Below are positions 1-6,469 of a DNA stretch of 17,714 nt, piece by piece. The stretch spans positions 1 to 17,714 of the forward strand of contig UQCS01000030.1 in NCBI GenBank assembly GCA_900539605.1, read 5' to 3'. The notes below the pieces were generated by a model, which saw only the letters and a list, made by a program, of their open reading frames with translations, was not told the origin of the DNA and ran no database searches. Origin of the DNA: an uncultured Azospirillum sp. (GTDB lineage: Bacteria; Pseudomonadota; Alphaproteobacteria; RF32; CAG-239). Numbering within the stretch: the stretch's first letter is position 1; each line of letters opens with the position of its first letter. A program made the position numbers and the translations under genes.

Positions 1-20
1 GTAAGGAAAACCAAACCAAG

Positions 21-55
21 AAAAACGTCTCCGAGTTATACCGGAGGCGTTTTTT
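21..55 (+). terminator. Intrinsic terminator of an upstream gene outside the window
   Basis: A 13-bp stem (21-33 with 42-54, one G-U pair) closes an 8-base loop and runs into a T tract. It ends a plus-strand transcript that begins before the window. In alphaproteobacteria the gene before hupB is usually lon, but nothing here proves that. Confidence 0.85.
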
Positions 56-57
56 GT

Positions 58-353
58 TATTTATTAAATAATTTTTTTCGATTACTTATAATTTAAACCA
101 GTTTGAGGAATCGTTATTGTTCTAAAAATCGGGGAGTCGGCGCAAAGCGGCAGAATCGGTAATGATCAGTGAAAATGGATGCGAAATCCTGTTAATAACT
201 GCTGCAATGGGTAAAATGACAACAAAAAATGCCTTTTTTATGCGGAAAAGCTTTGATTTTATTTGACTTAAGCGCAAAAACGTTCTTAAATTCCGTTGTG
301 GCGGTGTTGTGCCGCTTTGTTTAACATAACTTACATTTATAGGGAGTTTCTTC
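58..353 (+). promoter_or_regulatory. hupB upstream region with a probable promoter at 263-291
   Basis: This stretch of about 300 bases has no credible gene. The best promoter is TTGACT (263-268), a 17-base spacer and TTAAAT (286-291), giving a leader of roughly 55 bases before hupB. A TATAAT at 87-92 has only a weak -35 (TTAAAT, 64-69) and could be a second, distal start. A minus-strand frame across the region (122-622) overlaps hupB antisense and is not considered a gene. Confidence 0.45.
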
Positions 354-626
354 ATGAATAAAAATGAACTTATCGCCAGCATTGCCGCTGCAACCGGTCT
401 GACAAAAACTGATTCCGCCAAGGCTCTGGACGCATTCATTAATTCTGTTGCCAAATCTTTGAAAGACGGCAAAGAAGTTCGTCTGGTTGGTTTTGGTACT
501 TTCGGTGTTACCAAACGTGCTGCCACGACCGGCCGCAATCCCCGCACTGGCGAAGCTATCAAAATCCCTGCACGTAAAGTTGCTAAATTCAAACCGGGTA
601 AAGCTTTGCAGGATTCTGTCAACTAA
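354..626 (+). CDS. hupB: HU family DNA-binding protein
   Basis: This is a 90-residue histone-like protein that bends and compacts DNA as a dimer in the nucleoid. The full family length is present. The beta-arm region carries GRNPRTGE at about residues 61-68, followed by the lysine-rich IPARKVAKFKPGKAL, which is typical of HU/IHF. The form (an N-terminal MNKNEL start, F-G-T-F near residue 48) matches alphaproteobacterial HU rather than IHF. The start is supported by AGGGAG at 341-346, seven bases before the ATG. It is a single-gene unit between a probable promoter and the terminator at 656-688. The hupB symbol rests on the usual alphaproteobacterial naming. Confidence 0.95.
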   Translation: MNKNELIASIAAATGLTKTDSAKALDAFINSVAKSLKDGKEVRLVGFGTFGVTKRAATTGRNPRTGEAIKIPARKVAKFKPGKALQDSVN

Positions 627-655
627 TTGTACTTTTTACAGGTTTGATAAACTTG

Positions 656-688
656 AGGGAACAGTGATCTCATGCTGTTCCTTTTTTT
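656..688 (+). terminator. hupB intrinsic terminator
   Basis: The stem GGAACAG/CTGTTCC (658-664 with 675-681) is followed by seven T residues, 30 bases after the hupB stop codon. Confidence 0.88.
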
Positions 689-724
689 GTGATTATCAGC
701 AGCACAAGCGGTGTCAACTTTTTA

Positions 725-753
725 TAGACAAAAATCGTCGATTGTGCTAAATT
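725..753 (+). promoter_or_regulatory. Probable sigma70 promoter of the first metallopeptidase-like gene
   Basis: TAGACA (725-730), 17 bases, TAAATT (748-753). Transcription would start near 760, giving a leader of less than 20 bases before the ATG at 778. Confidence 0.45.
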
Positions 754-777
754 AGAAAAAAACGAGAAAGACAGGCA

Positions 778-1806
778 ATGGTACAACTTGATTCGGCAGA
801 AAATCTGGAAAAGATTGCTGCGTTGGCAGAACAGTTGAAGCTCTCTGGTTATGAAAATGCCCGGCCGGAGCAAAAGTCGGAAATTGCCGAAACGCTTGAT
901 TTCCTTTATGCCGGGCGAGATGAACCGGAAACGCGGAAAAAGCTGATGTCTTTGTTGGAGTTTATATCAGAACCCTGTGCCGATGCACCTATCGGAAATA
1001 CGGATTTTGATTTGCATGCTCATCTGGCCGGTCTGGCTGATATGATTGAGGAACAAAACGGGCAGTTGTTTTACCGCGATTTGCAACAAGAGGGCGAAGA
1101 GCTCAACCGCAGTCTGAACGTTAAAGAGCTGTGGCGTTCGGGGAAAATGTTGCCGGACAGCGATAATACGGATAAAATCAAAAAGGCTGAAGAAATTTTT
1201 GCGCGTTTGTGCGCCGCTGACGGAAAGACTAACCGCCATCTGCAGGCAATGAGCGAACAATATCCGGTTTCTTTTGGAGTTGTCGGAGGACAAGGCAAAG
1301 ACGGCGAATGCCGAATGATCGATGACGAAAAGGGCAGACGGTGCCTGATATACCTGAACGAGGGTGCCTTTACCGATGAACGTTTGCTGCCGATGTTGAT
1401 TGCTCATGAGTTGGGGCATTATATTGACAGTGTCGGCCGTCCGGCGGATTTTCGCGCTCACCTGGCGAAAAACGAGGAACATACGGCGGATATTCTGGGA
1501 GCGGAAATGGCATTGAACGCCGGTTATAAAACAACCGCTTTCAGCCGGGAACTGAAAAGTAAAAACAATGCTTTTTTGCAGGCACGGGGCAATGCGTTGG
1601 AGCAGTTTCAGCAGATCTATCAAAAAGCCGATTTACAGCGCCGTCTGGAAGTTCTTCCTCAAACACCGGGTGGTCGTAAAGTGCGCGGTTTTATAAATGA
1701 AGTCGATCATTTTTTTGATGCTTGGGAAAAAGAAAAAAACAAGCCGATCGAAGTTATGCCACGCTTTCTGAGGAGCAAAAACTTAAGATCGTGCTGGATG
1801 AGATAG
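778..1806 (+). CDS. M48-like soluble zinc metallopeptidase, N-terminal part of a probable frameshifted gene
   Basis: This 342-residue frame has no signal peptide or membrane segment, so the product should be cytosolic. A zincin signature is clear: H210-E-L-G-H214 supplies two zinc ligands and the catalytic Glu, and E234-H-T-A-D238-I-L-G, followed by A-G-Y, resembles the third-ligand helix of M48 peptidases. The region before residue 200 is helical and I do not recognise it. The Shine-Dalgarno is weak (AGG at 772-774). After about residue 321 the frame turns implausible and ends in an arginine- and cysteine-containing tail, while the -1 frame continues with a good helical sequence. The true product may therefore be about 610 residues, made by -1 frameshifting, or the gene may be broken. 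Substrate unknown. A second gene of the same fold lies at 3688-4776. Confidence 0.7.
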   Translation: MVQLDSAENLEKIAALAEQLKLSGYENARPEQKSEIAETLDFLYAGRDEPETRKKLMSLLEFISEPCADAPIGNTDFDLHAHLAGLADMIEEQNGQLFYRDLQQEGEELNRSLNVKELWRSGKMLPDSDNTDKIKKAEEIFARLCAADGKTNRHLQAMSEQYPVSFGVVGGQGKDGECRMIDDEKGRRCLIYLNEGAFTDERLLPMLIAHELGHYIDSVGRPADFRAHLAKNEEHTADILGAEMALNAGYKTTAFSRELKSKNNAFLQARGNALEQFQQIYQKADLQRRLEVLPQTPGGRKVRGFINEVDHFFDAWEKEKNKPIEVMPRFLRSKNLRSCWMR

Positions 1807-2609
1807 GAAAACAAAGAGACTGTGTGGGGTTGTCGTCGGCAGAGAAGATGGCAAAAATAGAAGAAAAAGTGGAAAAACTCCGCGAAAATGAGAAAAAATT
1901 TTCCGGACGGGAAATATCGGTGTCCGAAGCCCGGGCGGCTCTGTTTGAAAATGTGGTCAAAACGCACTTGTATAACCGTTTGGCTGCTGTCAAAATCAAT
2001 TCTCGCTTTAATCCCGATTTTGACAGGGAACGCAATAAAGGATATTGTACGGCTTCAATCATGCAATGTTTGCGTAAAAGTGACCGCAACGGTGAGCTGG
2101 ATGCTGTTTTTAATACCAATACCGAAGAACTGGCCCATCCGGCAACATTGTTTAAACATTTGATGGAGATGGAAAATGGCCGCTATGCCGGACATATTCA
2201 CCGCAGCGGTGATGACGGCTGCAGCGAAGTTCAGGATATTATCGACAAACACCAAATTAAGCCGGGCGCACTGGTATGTCTGACGATGGATCAGAAAATG
2301 GCTGACAATGTTACTTTGGAAGGAAGTCATAATCATTTGATGTTGTATGCCGGAAAGGACAAAAGCGGCGAACATTGTTTTTACGGATTTAACAATGATA
2401 TTAAAGACGGCAAACTAAAAAATCATAATATCGGTTATGTTTGTGACAGCTGCGGATTGTTTTCCGATCTGATCCGTGATCATCACCGGTTTTATCTTCG
2501 CGGCGGTTATGCAGAAACAGATCAGGGCGGCGCGGTATCGATACAACGGACTTCACCGACGCAAAGTTGTCCCGGAAAGATGATGTGGAGACATCGGGAA
2601 GGGCGTTAG
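1722..2609 (+). CDS. Papain/NlpC-like cysteine-hydrolase-like region, -1 frame continuation of the preceding gene
   Basis: This frame opens at TTG 1722 with no ribosome-binding site, so it is probably not an independent gene. It reads as the -1 continuation of the gene before it, joining near 1740. A charged helical segment (about residues 15-65, many Glu and Lys) is followed by G-Y-C109-T-A-S, then S-H203-N-H205-L-M-L-Y-A-G and F-Y-G-F-N-N-D. This Cys...His...Asn/Asp order, with the His opening a beta-strand, resembles papain-fold enzymes such as NlpC/P60 and C39. That is a fold-level guess, not a family match. A CxxC (C-D-S-C) lies further on. The last 25 or so residues look out of frame: a frame one base back, open to 2659, has a more credible acidic composition. 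Pseudogene, programmed frameshift or sequence error are all possible. Confidence 0.55.
   Translation: MGKRKKQADRSYATLSEEQKLKIVLDEIGKQRDCVGLSSAEKMAKIEEKVEKLRENEKKFSGREISVSEARAALFENVVKTHLYNRLAAVKINSRFNPDFDRERNKGYCTASIMQCLRKSDRNGELDAVFNTNTEELAHPATLFKHLMEMENGRYAGHIHRSGDDGCSEVQDIIDKHQIKPGALVCLTMDQKMADNVTLEGSHNHLMLYAGKDKSGEHCFYGFNNDIKDGKLKNHNIGYVCDSCGLFSDLIRDHHRFYLRGGYAETDQGGAVSIQRTSPTQSCPGKMMWRHREGR
1734..1791 (+). promoter_or_regulatory. Candidate programmed -1 frameshift site
   Basis: The heptamer A AAA AAC (1734-1740) sits in the correct zero-frame phase (GAA AAA AAC). Four bases later a stem begins: 1745-1749 pairs with 1787-1791 and 1751-1755 with 1780-1784, separated by a small internal loop. 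Slipping back one base joins the metallopeptidase frame to the cysteine-hydrolase-like frame. The same pattern could arise from loss of one A in a run of eight. Confidence 0.4.
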
Positions 2610-2671
2610 GCCGTTGTAGGATTGTTTGTGTTTGTGGCAACGGCAGCGCCATAACTTAAATATTTATGATT

Positions 2672-2699
2672 TGCAAACTCACTTTCCCGGGAGTTTGCA
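2672..2699 (+). other. Hairpin without a T tract
   Basis: A perfect 9-bp inverted repeat, TGCAAACTC/GAGTTTGCA (2672-2680 with 2691-2699), follows the end of the frameshifted gene. No T run follows, so it is not a standard terminator. It may protect the 3' end of the mRNA. Confidence 0.5.
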
Positions 2700-2713
2700 C
2701 CTGAGTTGTATCC

Positions 2714-2744
2714 ATAAAAAAAACCGCCTTGCAGCGGGTTTTTT
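2714..2744. terminator. Bidirectional terminator between the frameshifted gene and tRNA-Val
   Basis: A core stem CCGC/GCGG (2724-2727 with 2734-2737) is flanked by an A run on the left and a T run on the right. It therefore ends in T residues on either strand. It lies directly after the CCA end of the minus-strand tRNA. Confidence 0.8.
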
Positions 2745-2745
2745 A

Positions 2746-2821
2746 TGGTGGGCGCTGAGAGGTTCGAACTCCCGACCCTCTCGGTGTAAACGAGATGCTC
2801 TTCCAGCTGAGCTAAGCGCCC
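2746..2821 (-). tRNA. tRNA-Val (anticodon UAC)
   Basis: The reverse complement folds as a standard cloverleaf of 76 bases including an encoded CCA. The acceptor stem GGGCGCT pairs with the AGCGCCC region at the 3' end. The D arm starts TAGCTCAG, the anticodon arm is CTCGTTTACACCGAG with anticodon TAC, and the T arm contains GTTCGAA. It reads GUA and probably other valine codons. Confidence 0.97.
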
Positions 2822-2839
2822 ATCGTGTTTACGGAAAGC

Positions 2840-2868
2840 TTTATACACGTATTAAATCAATAAATCAA
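2840..2868 (-). promoter_or_regulatory. tRNA-Val promoter
   Basis: On the minus strand: TTGATT (2863-2868), 17 bases, TATAAA (2840-2845). The tRNA 5' end is 18 bases further, so the leader is about 11 bases. The rest of 2822-3019 holds only this and the facing promoter at 2897-2925. Confidence 0.7.
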
Positions 2869-2896
2869 GCAAAAAATTGTCCAATTTATATTTTTT

Positions 2897-2925
2897 TTGA
2901 TAAATTGAGGATAAACAATTATTTA
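2897..2925 (+). promoter_or_regulatory. Probable promoter of the tryptophan-rich protein gene
   Basis: TTGATA (2897-2902), 17 bases, TATTTA (2920-2925). It faces away from the tRNA promoter and leaves a leader of roughly 85-90 bases to the ATG at 3020. A strong AAGGAGG at 2973-2979 lies in that leader but abuts a GTG at 2981, too close to serve it. Confidence 0.4.
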
Positions 2926-3019
2926 TATAAGCGTTCAAAAAATGGTGCGACCGATTATATAGTATCAGAACCTAAGGAGGGTGATAACGCCGATCAATGA
3001 GTTTTACAGGAGAATGTTA

Positions 3020-3610
3020 ATGGCAGAACAAATGCGGACCGACACTTGGCAGAGCAGAAATTTTCAACCCTGCAACTGCTGCCGTCCGATTCCCAAAATC
3101 AACTGGATTCCCAAAGAAGTGGTGGTGAATGATAAGATGCAGCAAAATTATCGTTATCTGCTCAGTGAACCGGAGGGGCAGAATTTTCATCCCGATTTCA
3201 AACCGGAGTTGACGCCGATCCAGATGCTGGATATGGGGGTTTTTGAAGGAAAGTATATGACCGATTGTTGGGAAGAGTTCCCCGAACGATGGTTCGATCA
3301 TGCCATTTTATCACCGGAAAGGAGTAATCCGTTGTATAATTATTTTGGTGTCAAGTCACGCCTTTCGTTATCGGAATGGCGACGGCGCGGCTGGATCGTC
3401 GGTCCGGACGTGCGCGGCTGGTTTCAATGGTATTGTCGCTATTATTACGGGCGGAGACTGCCAGAAATTGACGAAGTTCAGATAAAAAGATGGCGCGCGT
3501 TCCGCCGTCATCTGGCTCAGGTAGAAAAAAACTGTATGCCCTTTGATGTCGGCTGCCGGGCCCGCCAACGCCAGGCTTTGTTGCAATGGGCCTATAATCC
3601 GGTGATTTGA
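3020..3610 (+). CDS. Conserved tryptophan-rich protein of unknown function
   Basis: This is a 196-residue soluble protein with no signal peptide or membrane helix. The ATG at 3020 is preferred because AGGAG (3008-3012) lies seven bases before it; the longer GTG start at 2981 has its ribosome site too close. A cysteine knot C-N-C-C lies at 18-21. Residues about 65-190 are highly patterned: T-P-x-x-M-L-x-x-G-V-F-x-G-K-Y-M, W91-F-D, Y-F-G-V, then G-W125-I, R132-G-W-F-Q-W-Y-C-R-Y-Y with G-R-R, and Q-I-K-R-W158. From memory, a family with this signature occurs in scattered bacteria and in eukaryotes and has no assigned function; I cannot name its domain. Basic, aromatic-rich surfaces suggest nucleic-acid or nucleotide binding, but that is only a guess. 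Confidence 0.85.
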   Translation: MAEQMRTDTWQSRNFQPCNCCRPIPKINWIPKEVVVNDKMQQNYRYLLSEPEGQNFHPDFKPELTPIQMLDMGVFEGKYMTDCWEEFPERWFDHAILSPERSNPLYNYFGVKSRLSLSEWRRRGWIVGPDVRGWFQWYCRYYYGRRLPEIDEVQIKRWRAFRRHLAQVEKNCMPFDVGCRARQRQALLQWAYNPVI

Positions 3611-3628
3611 AAGACCGACAAATTTTTT

Positions 3629-3658
3629 TTGACAAATTTATGTCTCAAATGTTATACT
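3629..3658 (+). promoter_or_regulatory. Strong sigma70 promoter of the second metallopeptidase-like gene
   Basis: A perfect TTGACA (3629-3634), 18 bases, then TATACT (3653-3658). The expected start near 3665 gives a leader of about 23 bases before the GTG at 3688. Confidence 0.8.
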
Positions 3659-3687
3659 GGGTCGATATTTAATGTGGGAGACTGACA

Positions 3688-4776
3688 GTGCCTGATAACC
3701 GGCAAGATGTCTATAGGGTAAAAAATCCGGATGTTGATTTGGATTTAGCTAATTTTAATCATTTTGTTTCGCCGGAAAGTGAAGCAGGGAAAAGTTTTAG
3801 CGTGTTTATGCAGCAGATGGCGCATAAACTGGTCAATAATTCTTACAGCGGTGCCGGAGGGTTGAAGGGCTATCGGGTTTGTTTTTATTTGCAAGACCGT
3901 GAAGATGACAGTCCGGCAAGAATCAGCAGTGTCGAAAATCGTATGAATTCTGCGGATTTAAGCGGTGACGATTTTGTTGTGATGTTTAACCGTGACAAAT
4001 TGCAGCAGTTACAAAGCGAAGATGAACTGGCATTTATATTGGCACACGAACTCTCACACCTCGGCTGGCAGCACGGCGATTCCGAGATCCGCAGTTTGCA
4101 CGGTAATGAAGAAGCCGCTTGTGATATTAACGCACTTAAAATGATGGATGCGGCCGGATATAATGTGCGCGTGGTAGAAGATATAGACCGTGATAGACCG
4201 TTGACTATGGAATGGCAGCAACGTAAAGATGCACGTCGGCAAACGATGATGTATATGTTTGGTTGCGAAATGCCCAGACCGCTGGATGTATCTTTATGGA
4301 AAAGTGGCCGGCACGTTAAATGGACGCACGATTTTCAGGTTCCTGGAATCGATACGCCTGAAACCGAAGCTATCGCGATGATGAGCGACAATCTGCGCAA
4401 AGTGTATGAAAAAGGCGGTCGGGATGATTGTATTGATATGATCGGTAATTATGTGCGGGAGCTGGGGAGTGCACAGGGCAGCAAGTTTTTTCTAAGGCTT
4501 TCGGCTGCAATGACGGCAGAATTTCCGCCGATTGATGAAGTGAAGCGCACCCAAGGGTATTCGGCTATTTTCCGCCATCCGTTTAACGTGACGGCAAATG
4601 TCATTCCTCAGGTAGAAGCGCTGCCGGGAAATAAATTTTATCCGCCCGAGGCCTGCCGGCAGATAAACAGCTATTTAAGAAACAATCCTGATTATCACCG
4701 TATCATGAAACGTTACTGGGACAAGGTTCTGCTTTCGGGGAACCAGCTTGCCGTCGGCCGCGGTGACCGGCAGTAG
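3688..4776 (+). CDS. M48-like soluble zinc metallopeptidase
   Basis: A 362-residue protein starting at GTG 3688, with GGGAG eight bases before it. It has no signal peptide or membrane helices, unlike HtpX or the M48 peptidases of the envelope. H120-E-L-S-H124 gives the zinc and catalytic residues. E142-A-A-C-D146, followed by helix I-N-A-L-K-M-M-D-A-A-G-Y, matches the third-ligand motif and resembles the same segment of the gene at 778. About 100 residues precede the catalytic helix and about 200 follow, and neither part is recognised. With a near-consensus promoter and an intact frame, it should be the active member of the pair. A role in cytosolic proteolysis is inferred from the motif only; substrate unknown. 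Confidence 0.8.
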   Translation: MPDNRQDVYRVKNPDVDLDLANFNHFVSPESEAGKSFSVFMQQMAHKLVNNSYSGAGGLKGYRVCFYLQDREDDSPARISSVENRMNSADLSGDDFVVMFNRDKLQQLQSEDELAFILAHELSHLGWQHGDSEIRSLHGNEEAACDINALKMMDAAGYNVRVVEDIDRDRPLTMEWQQRKDARRQTMMYMFGCEMPRPLDVSLWKSGRHVKWTHDFQVPGIDTPETEAIAMMSDNLRKVYEKGGRDDCIDMIGNYVRELGSAQGSKFFLRLSAAMTAEFPPIDEVKRTQGYSAIFRHPFNVTANVIPQVEALPGNKFYPPEACRQINSYLRNNPDYHRIMKRYWDKVLLSGNQLAVGRGDRQ

Positions 4777-4890
4777 TGTCATCTAAAATCGGTTTATGAG
4801 CGAATTTTTTAAAAAACCTTGAAACCGCTTATTTTTTATTATATCGTCATCGACATTGAAATTAAATTATTTTTGGAAAGGATTGAATAA

Positions 4891-5442
4891 ATGCTGCATC
4901 CATGGCACGGCGTCAGCGCTGGCAAAACAAGGCCTGAAATTATCAATGCAATCATCGAAGTACCGAAAGGTTCCAACGTTAAATATGAGCTTGACAAACT
5001 GAGCGGTCTGCTGAAAGTTGACCGCATTTTGTACAGTGCGGTTCACTATCCGGCTAACTATGGCTTTATTCCGCGGAGTTATTGCGGCGACAATGATCCG
5101 CTGGATATTTTGGTGCTGGGACAGGAACCGGTGTTGCCGCTGTCGATCTTGCGGGCGCGGCCGATCGGTGTCATGAAAATGATTGACCAGGGAGAAAACG
5201 ACGACAAGATTATTGCCGTTCATGTGGACGATCCGGAGTATAATCACTATACATCGATTGACGAGCTGCCGCCGCACTGCCTGAAAACCCTAAGGCGTTT
5301 TTTTGAAGATTATAAAATATTGGAAAACAAAGAAGTAATTATCGAGACTTTCCTCGGGCCTGACGATGCCCGTAAAGCAGTCTCGGAAGCATTGAAGCTT
5401 TATGACGAAAGCAAAGAATCCCTGCCGGGTTACGGCGGATAA
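4891..5442 (+). CDS. ppa: Inorganic pyrophosphatase, class I
   Basis: This 183-residue cytosolic enzyme hydrolyses pyrophosphate to two phosphates (EC 3.6.1.1), pulling biosynthetic reactions forward. The family signature D67-N-D69-P-L-D72 holds the metal-binding aspartates. Further active-site segments are K-Y-E-L-D (about 31-35), H-Y-P-A-N-Y-G-F-I-P (52-61) and the D104-D105-K region. GGAAAGG lies before the ATG with normal spacing. Sequence style is notable: E-D/G-N-D-P-L-D, M-I-D-Q-G-E, D-P-E-Y-x-H-Y and R-R-F-F-E-D-Y-K are typical of plant soluble and some archaeal/bacterial enzymes rather than the common proteobacterial type with D-G-D-P. A single gene, ended by the hairpin at 5446-5481. 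No clear promoter was found between 4777 and 4890; TTGAAA at 4819 lacks a good -10. Confidence 0.96.
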   Translation: MLHPWHGVSAGKTRPEIINAIIEVPKGSNVKYELDKLSGLLKVDRILYSAVHYPANYGFIPRSYCGDNDPLDILVLGQEPVLPLSILRARPIGVMKMIDQGENDDKIIAVHVDDPEYNHYTSIDELPPHCLKTLRRFFEDYKILENKEVIIETFLGPDDARKAVSEALKLYDESKESLPGYGG

Positions 5443-5445
5443 AGC

Positions 5446-5481
5446 AAAAGCCCCGGTTTTATCAACCGGGACTTTGTTTTA
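5446..5481. terminator. Terminator between convergent ppa and the 5495-6310 gene
   Basis: The core stem CCCGGTT/AACCGGG (5452-5458 with 5464-5470) has a five-base loop and flanking pairs between AAAG and CTTT. The plus side ends in TTTGTTTT; the minus side ends in a weaker CTTTTGCTTT. Confidence 0.82.
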
Positions 5482-5494
5482 ACAGGGAAAATCT

Positions 5495-6310
5495 TTAACA
5501 GCGTTTTCTGAAGTACTTGCGGTCAAAGCTTCTTTCAAGCTGCTTTTGCCATTTGGCGATTGTACCGAACTTGCGTTCAAGACAGTATACAAAGCCGTAA
5601 TTGCGCATTACCGCCAGTCTCCAGATGTAGCGGTTGCCCGACTTTTTGATGATCCGGCTGCCTTCGTAGCTCAGTACATAATGAGAAACCAGTTCCCAGG
5701 TGAGAATACTGTCGTTGCGCAAGATCAAAGCCCGTTCAGCTTCGGCGCTTTGAGGGCGGAAAAGAACAATATATGCGAAAAGCAACTCCAGAGGGGCAGT
5801 CTGAAAAAACAGAACCTCCGCCTTGGGATGAAATTTGCGCAAATATTTTTGTACACGATCCCAGTCTTTTGTGAGCAGCAACGAAATCTCTTCGGTTTCG
5901 TTCAATGCTTTAGAAAGTTTGGCACCGGCAGCCAACAGCAGTTGTGATCTTTTTCCGTATTCCTCTTCGCTGGCAAAAGAAGTTGGTGAACACATCATGT
6001 TGTGGTACAGCCACCTCTGAAAGATTTCTTCGTTTTCTGTTTCCGACATTTCGTCCGGCGGGAGTATTCCTTGTTGCCGCAGGCGTTGCAAAATGCCGTA
6101 ATGCCACAGTTCAGCGTGGACAGTGTTTTGCAGATGAATCCATCTGACGTCGCTTTGTGCGAGTGCGTTCTGTCCCTCTAAACTCTGTATGCCGCGGCTA
6201 CAGATGTAGTAGAAACGTTCCTGATCCTGGCCGTTCTGCATGAGAGCGGTTTCTTCAGCAGCTGTCTTGTCGAAAACTGGATGTTTCCCTTTAATAATAA
6301 TTGTGCTCAT
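5495..6310 (-). CDS. Unrecognised soluble protein, 271 residues
   Basis: I do not recognise this protein. It has no signal peptide or membrane helix. The N-terminal third reads as strands and turns, then residues about 55-230 look mainly helical, including leucine-rich stretches (I-S-L-L-L-T-K-D-W; E-L-L-F-A-Y-I-V-L-F-R; A-L-I-L-R-N-D). That pattern might be a degenerate helical repeat. The C-terminus is strongly basic and aromatic (K-W-Q-K-Q, R-S-F-D-R-K-Y-F-R-K-R-C). No Shine-Dalgarno precedes the ATG: the leader is almost pure A/T. Its promoter is probably at 6368-6395. It is convergent with ppa and divergent from the small membrane protein gene at 6470. Coding is supported by the long open frame, a good promoter and the shared terminator. 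Confidence 0.72.
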   Translation of the reverse strand: MSTIIIKGKHPVFDKTAAEETALMQNGQDQERFYYICSRGIQSLEGQNALAQSDVRWIHLQNTVHAELWHYGILQRLRQQGILPPDEMSETENEEIFQRWLYHNMMCSPTSFASEEEYGKRSQLLLAAGAKLSKALNETEEISLLLTKDWDRVQKYLRKFHPKAEVLFFQTAPLELLFAYIVLFRPQSAEAERALILRNDSILTWELVSHYVLSYEGSRIIKKSGNRYIWRLAVMRNYGFVYCLERKFGTIAKWQKQLERSFDRKYFRKRC

Positions 6311-6367
6311 ATTTTTTATGTTTTGTTGTGAATAATAGGTTGATTAAATAATTGGTATCTGACTTAA

Positions 6368-6395
6368 ATTGTACATATAATGAAAATTTTGTCAA
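6368..6395 (-). promoter_or_regulatory. Promoter of the unrecognised 271-residue protein gene
   Basis: On the minus strand: a perfect TTGACA (6390-6395), 16 bases, TACAAT (6368-6373), about 57 bases before the ATG at 6310. Confidence 0.65.
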
Positions 6396-6408
6396 GAATA
6401 TTTAGGAG

Positions 6409-6437
6409 TGGACTTTTAAAAGTGAAAAGGTTATATT
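6409..6437 (+). promoter_or_regulatory. Possible promoter of the small membrane protein gene
   Basis: TGGACT (6409-6414), 17 bases, TATATT (6432-6437). The start would be near 6444, with a 26-base AT-rich leader. Confidence 0.4.
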
Positions 6438-6469
6438 TTTTTTGCTTTTTATATTATTAATCAAGTTTT

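Noticed and set aside
2626..3000. A 124-codon plus-strand frame
   Set aside because: It runs antisense through tRNA-Val and its terminator and has no ribosome site.
2981..3019. The longer GTG start for the tryptophan-rich protein
   Set aside because: Its ribosome site abuts the codon, the added residues are not protein-like, and the ATG at 3020 has a properly spaced site.
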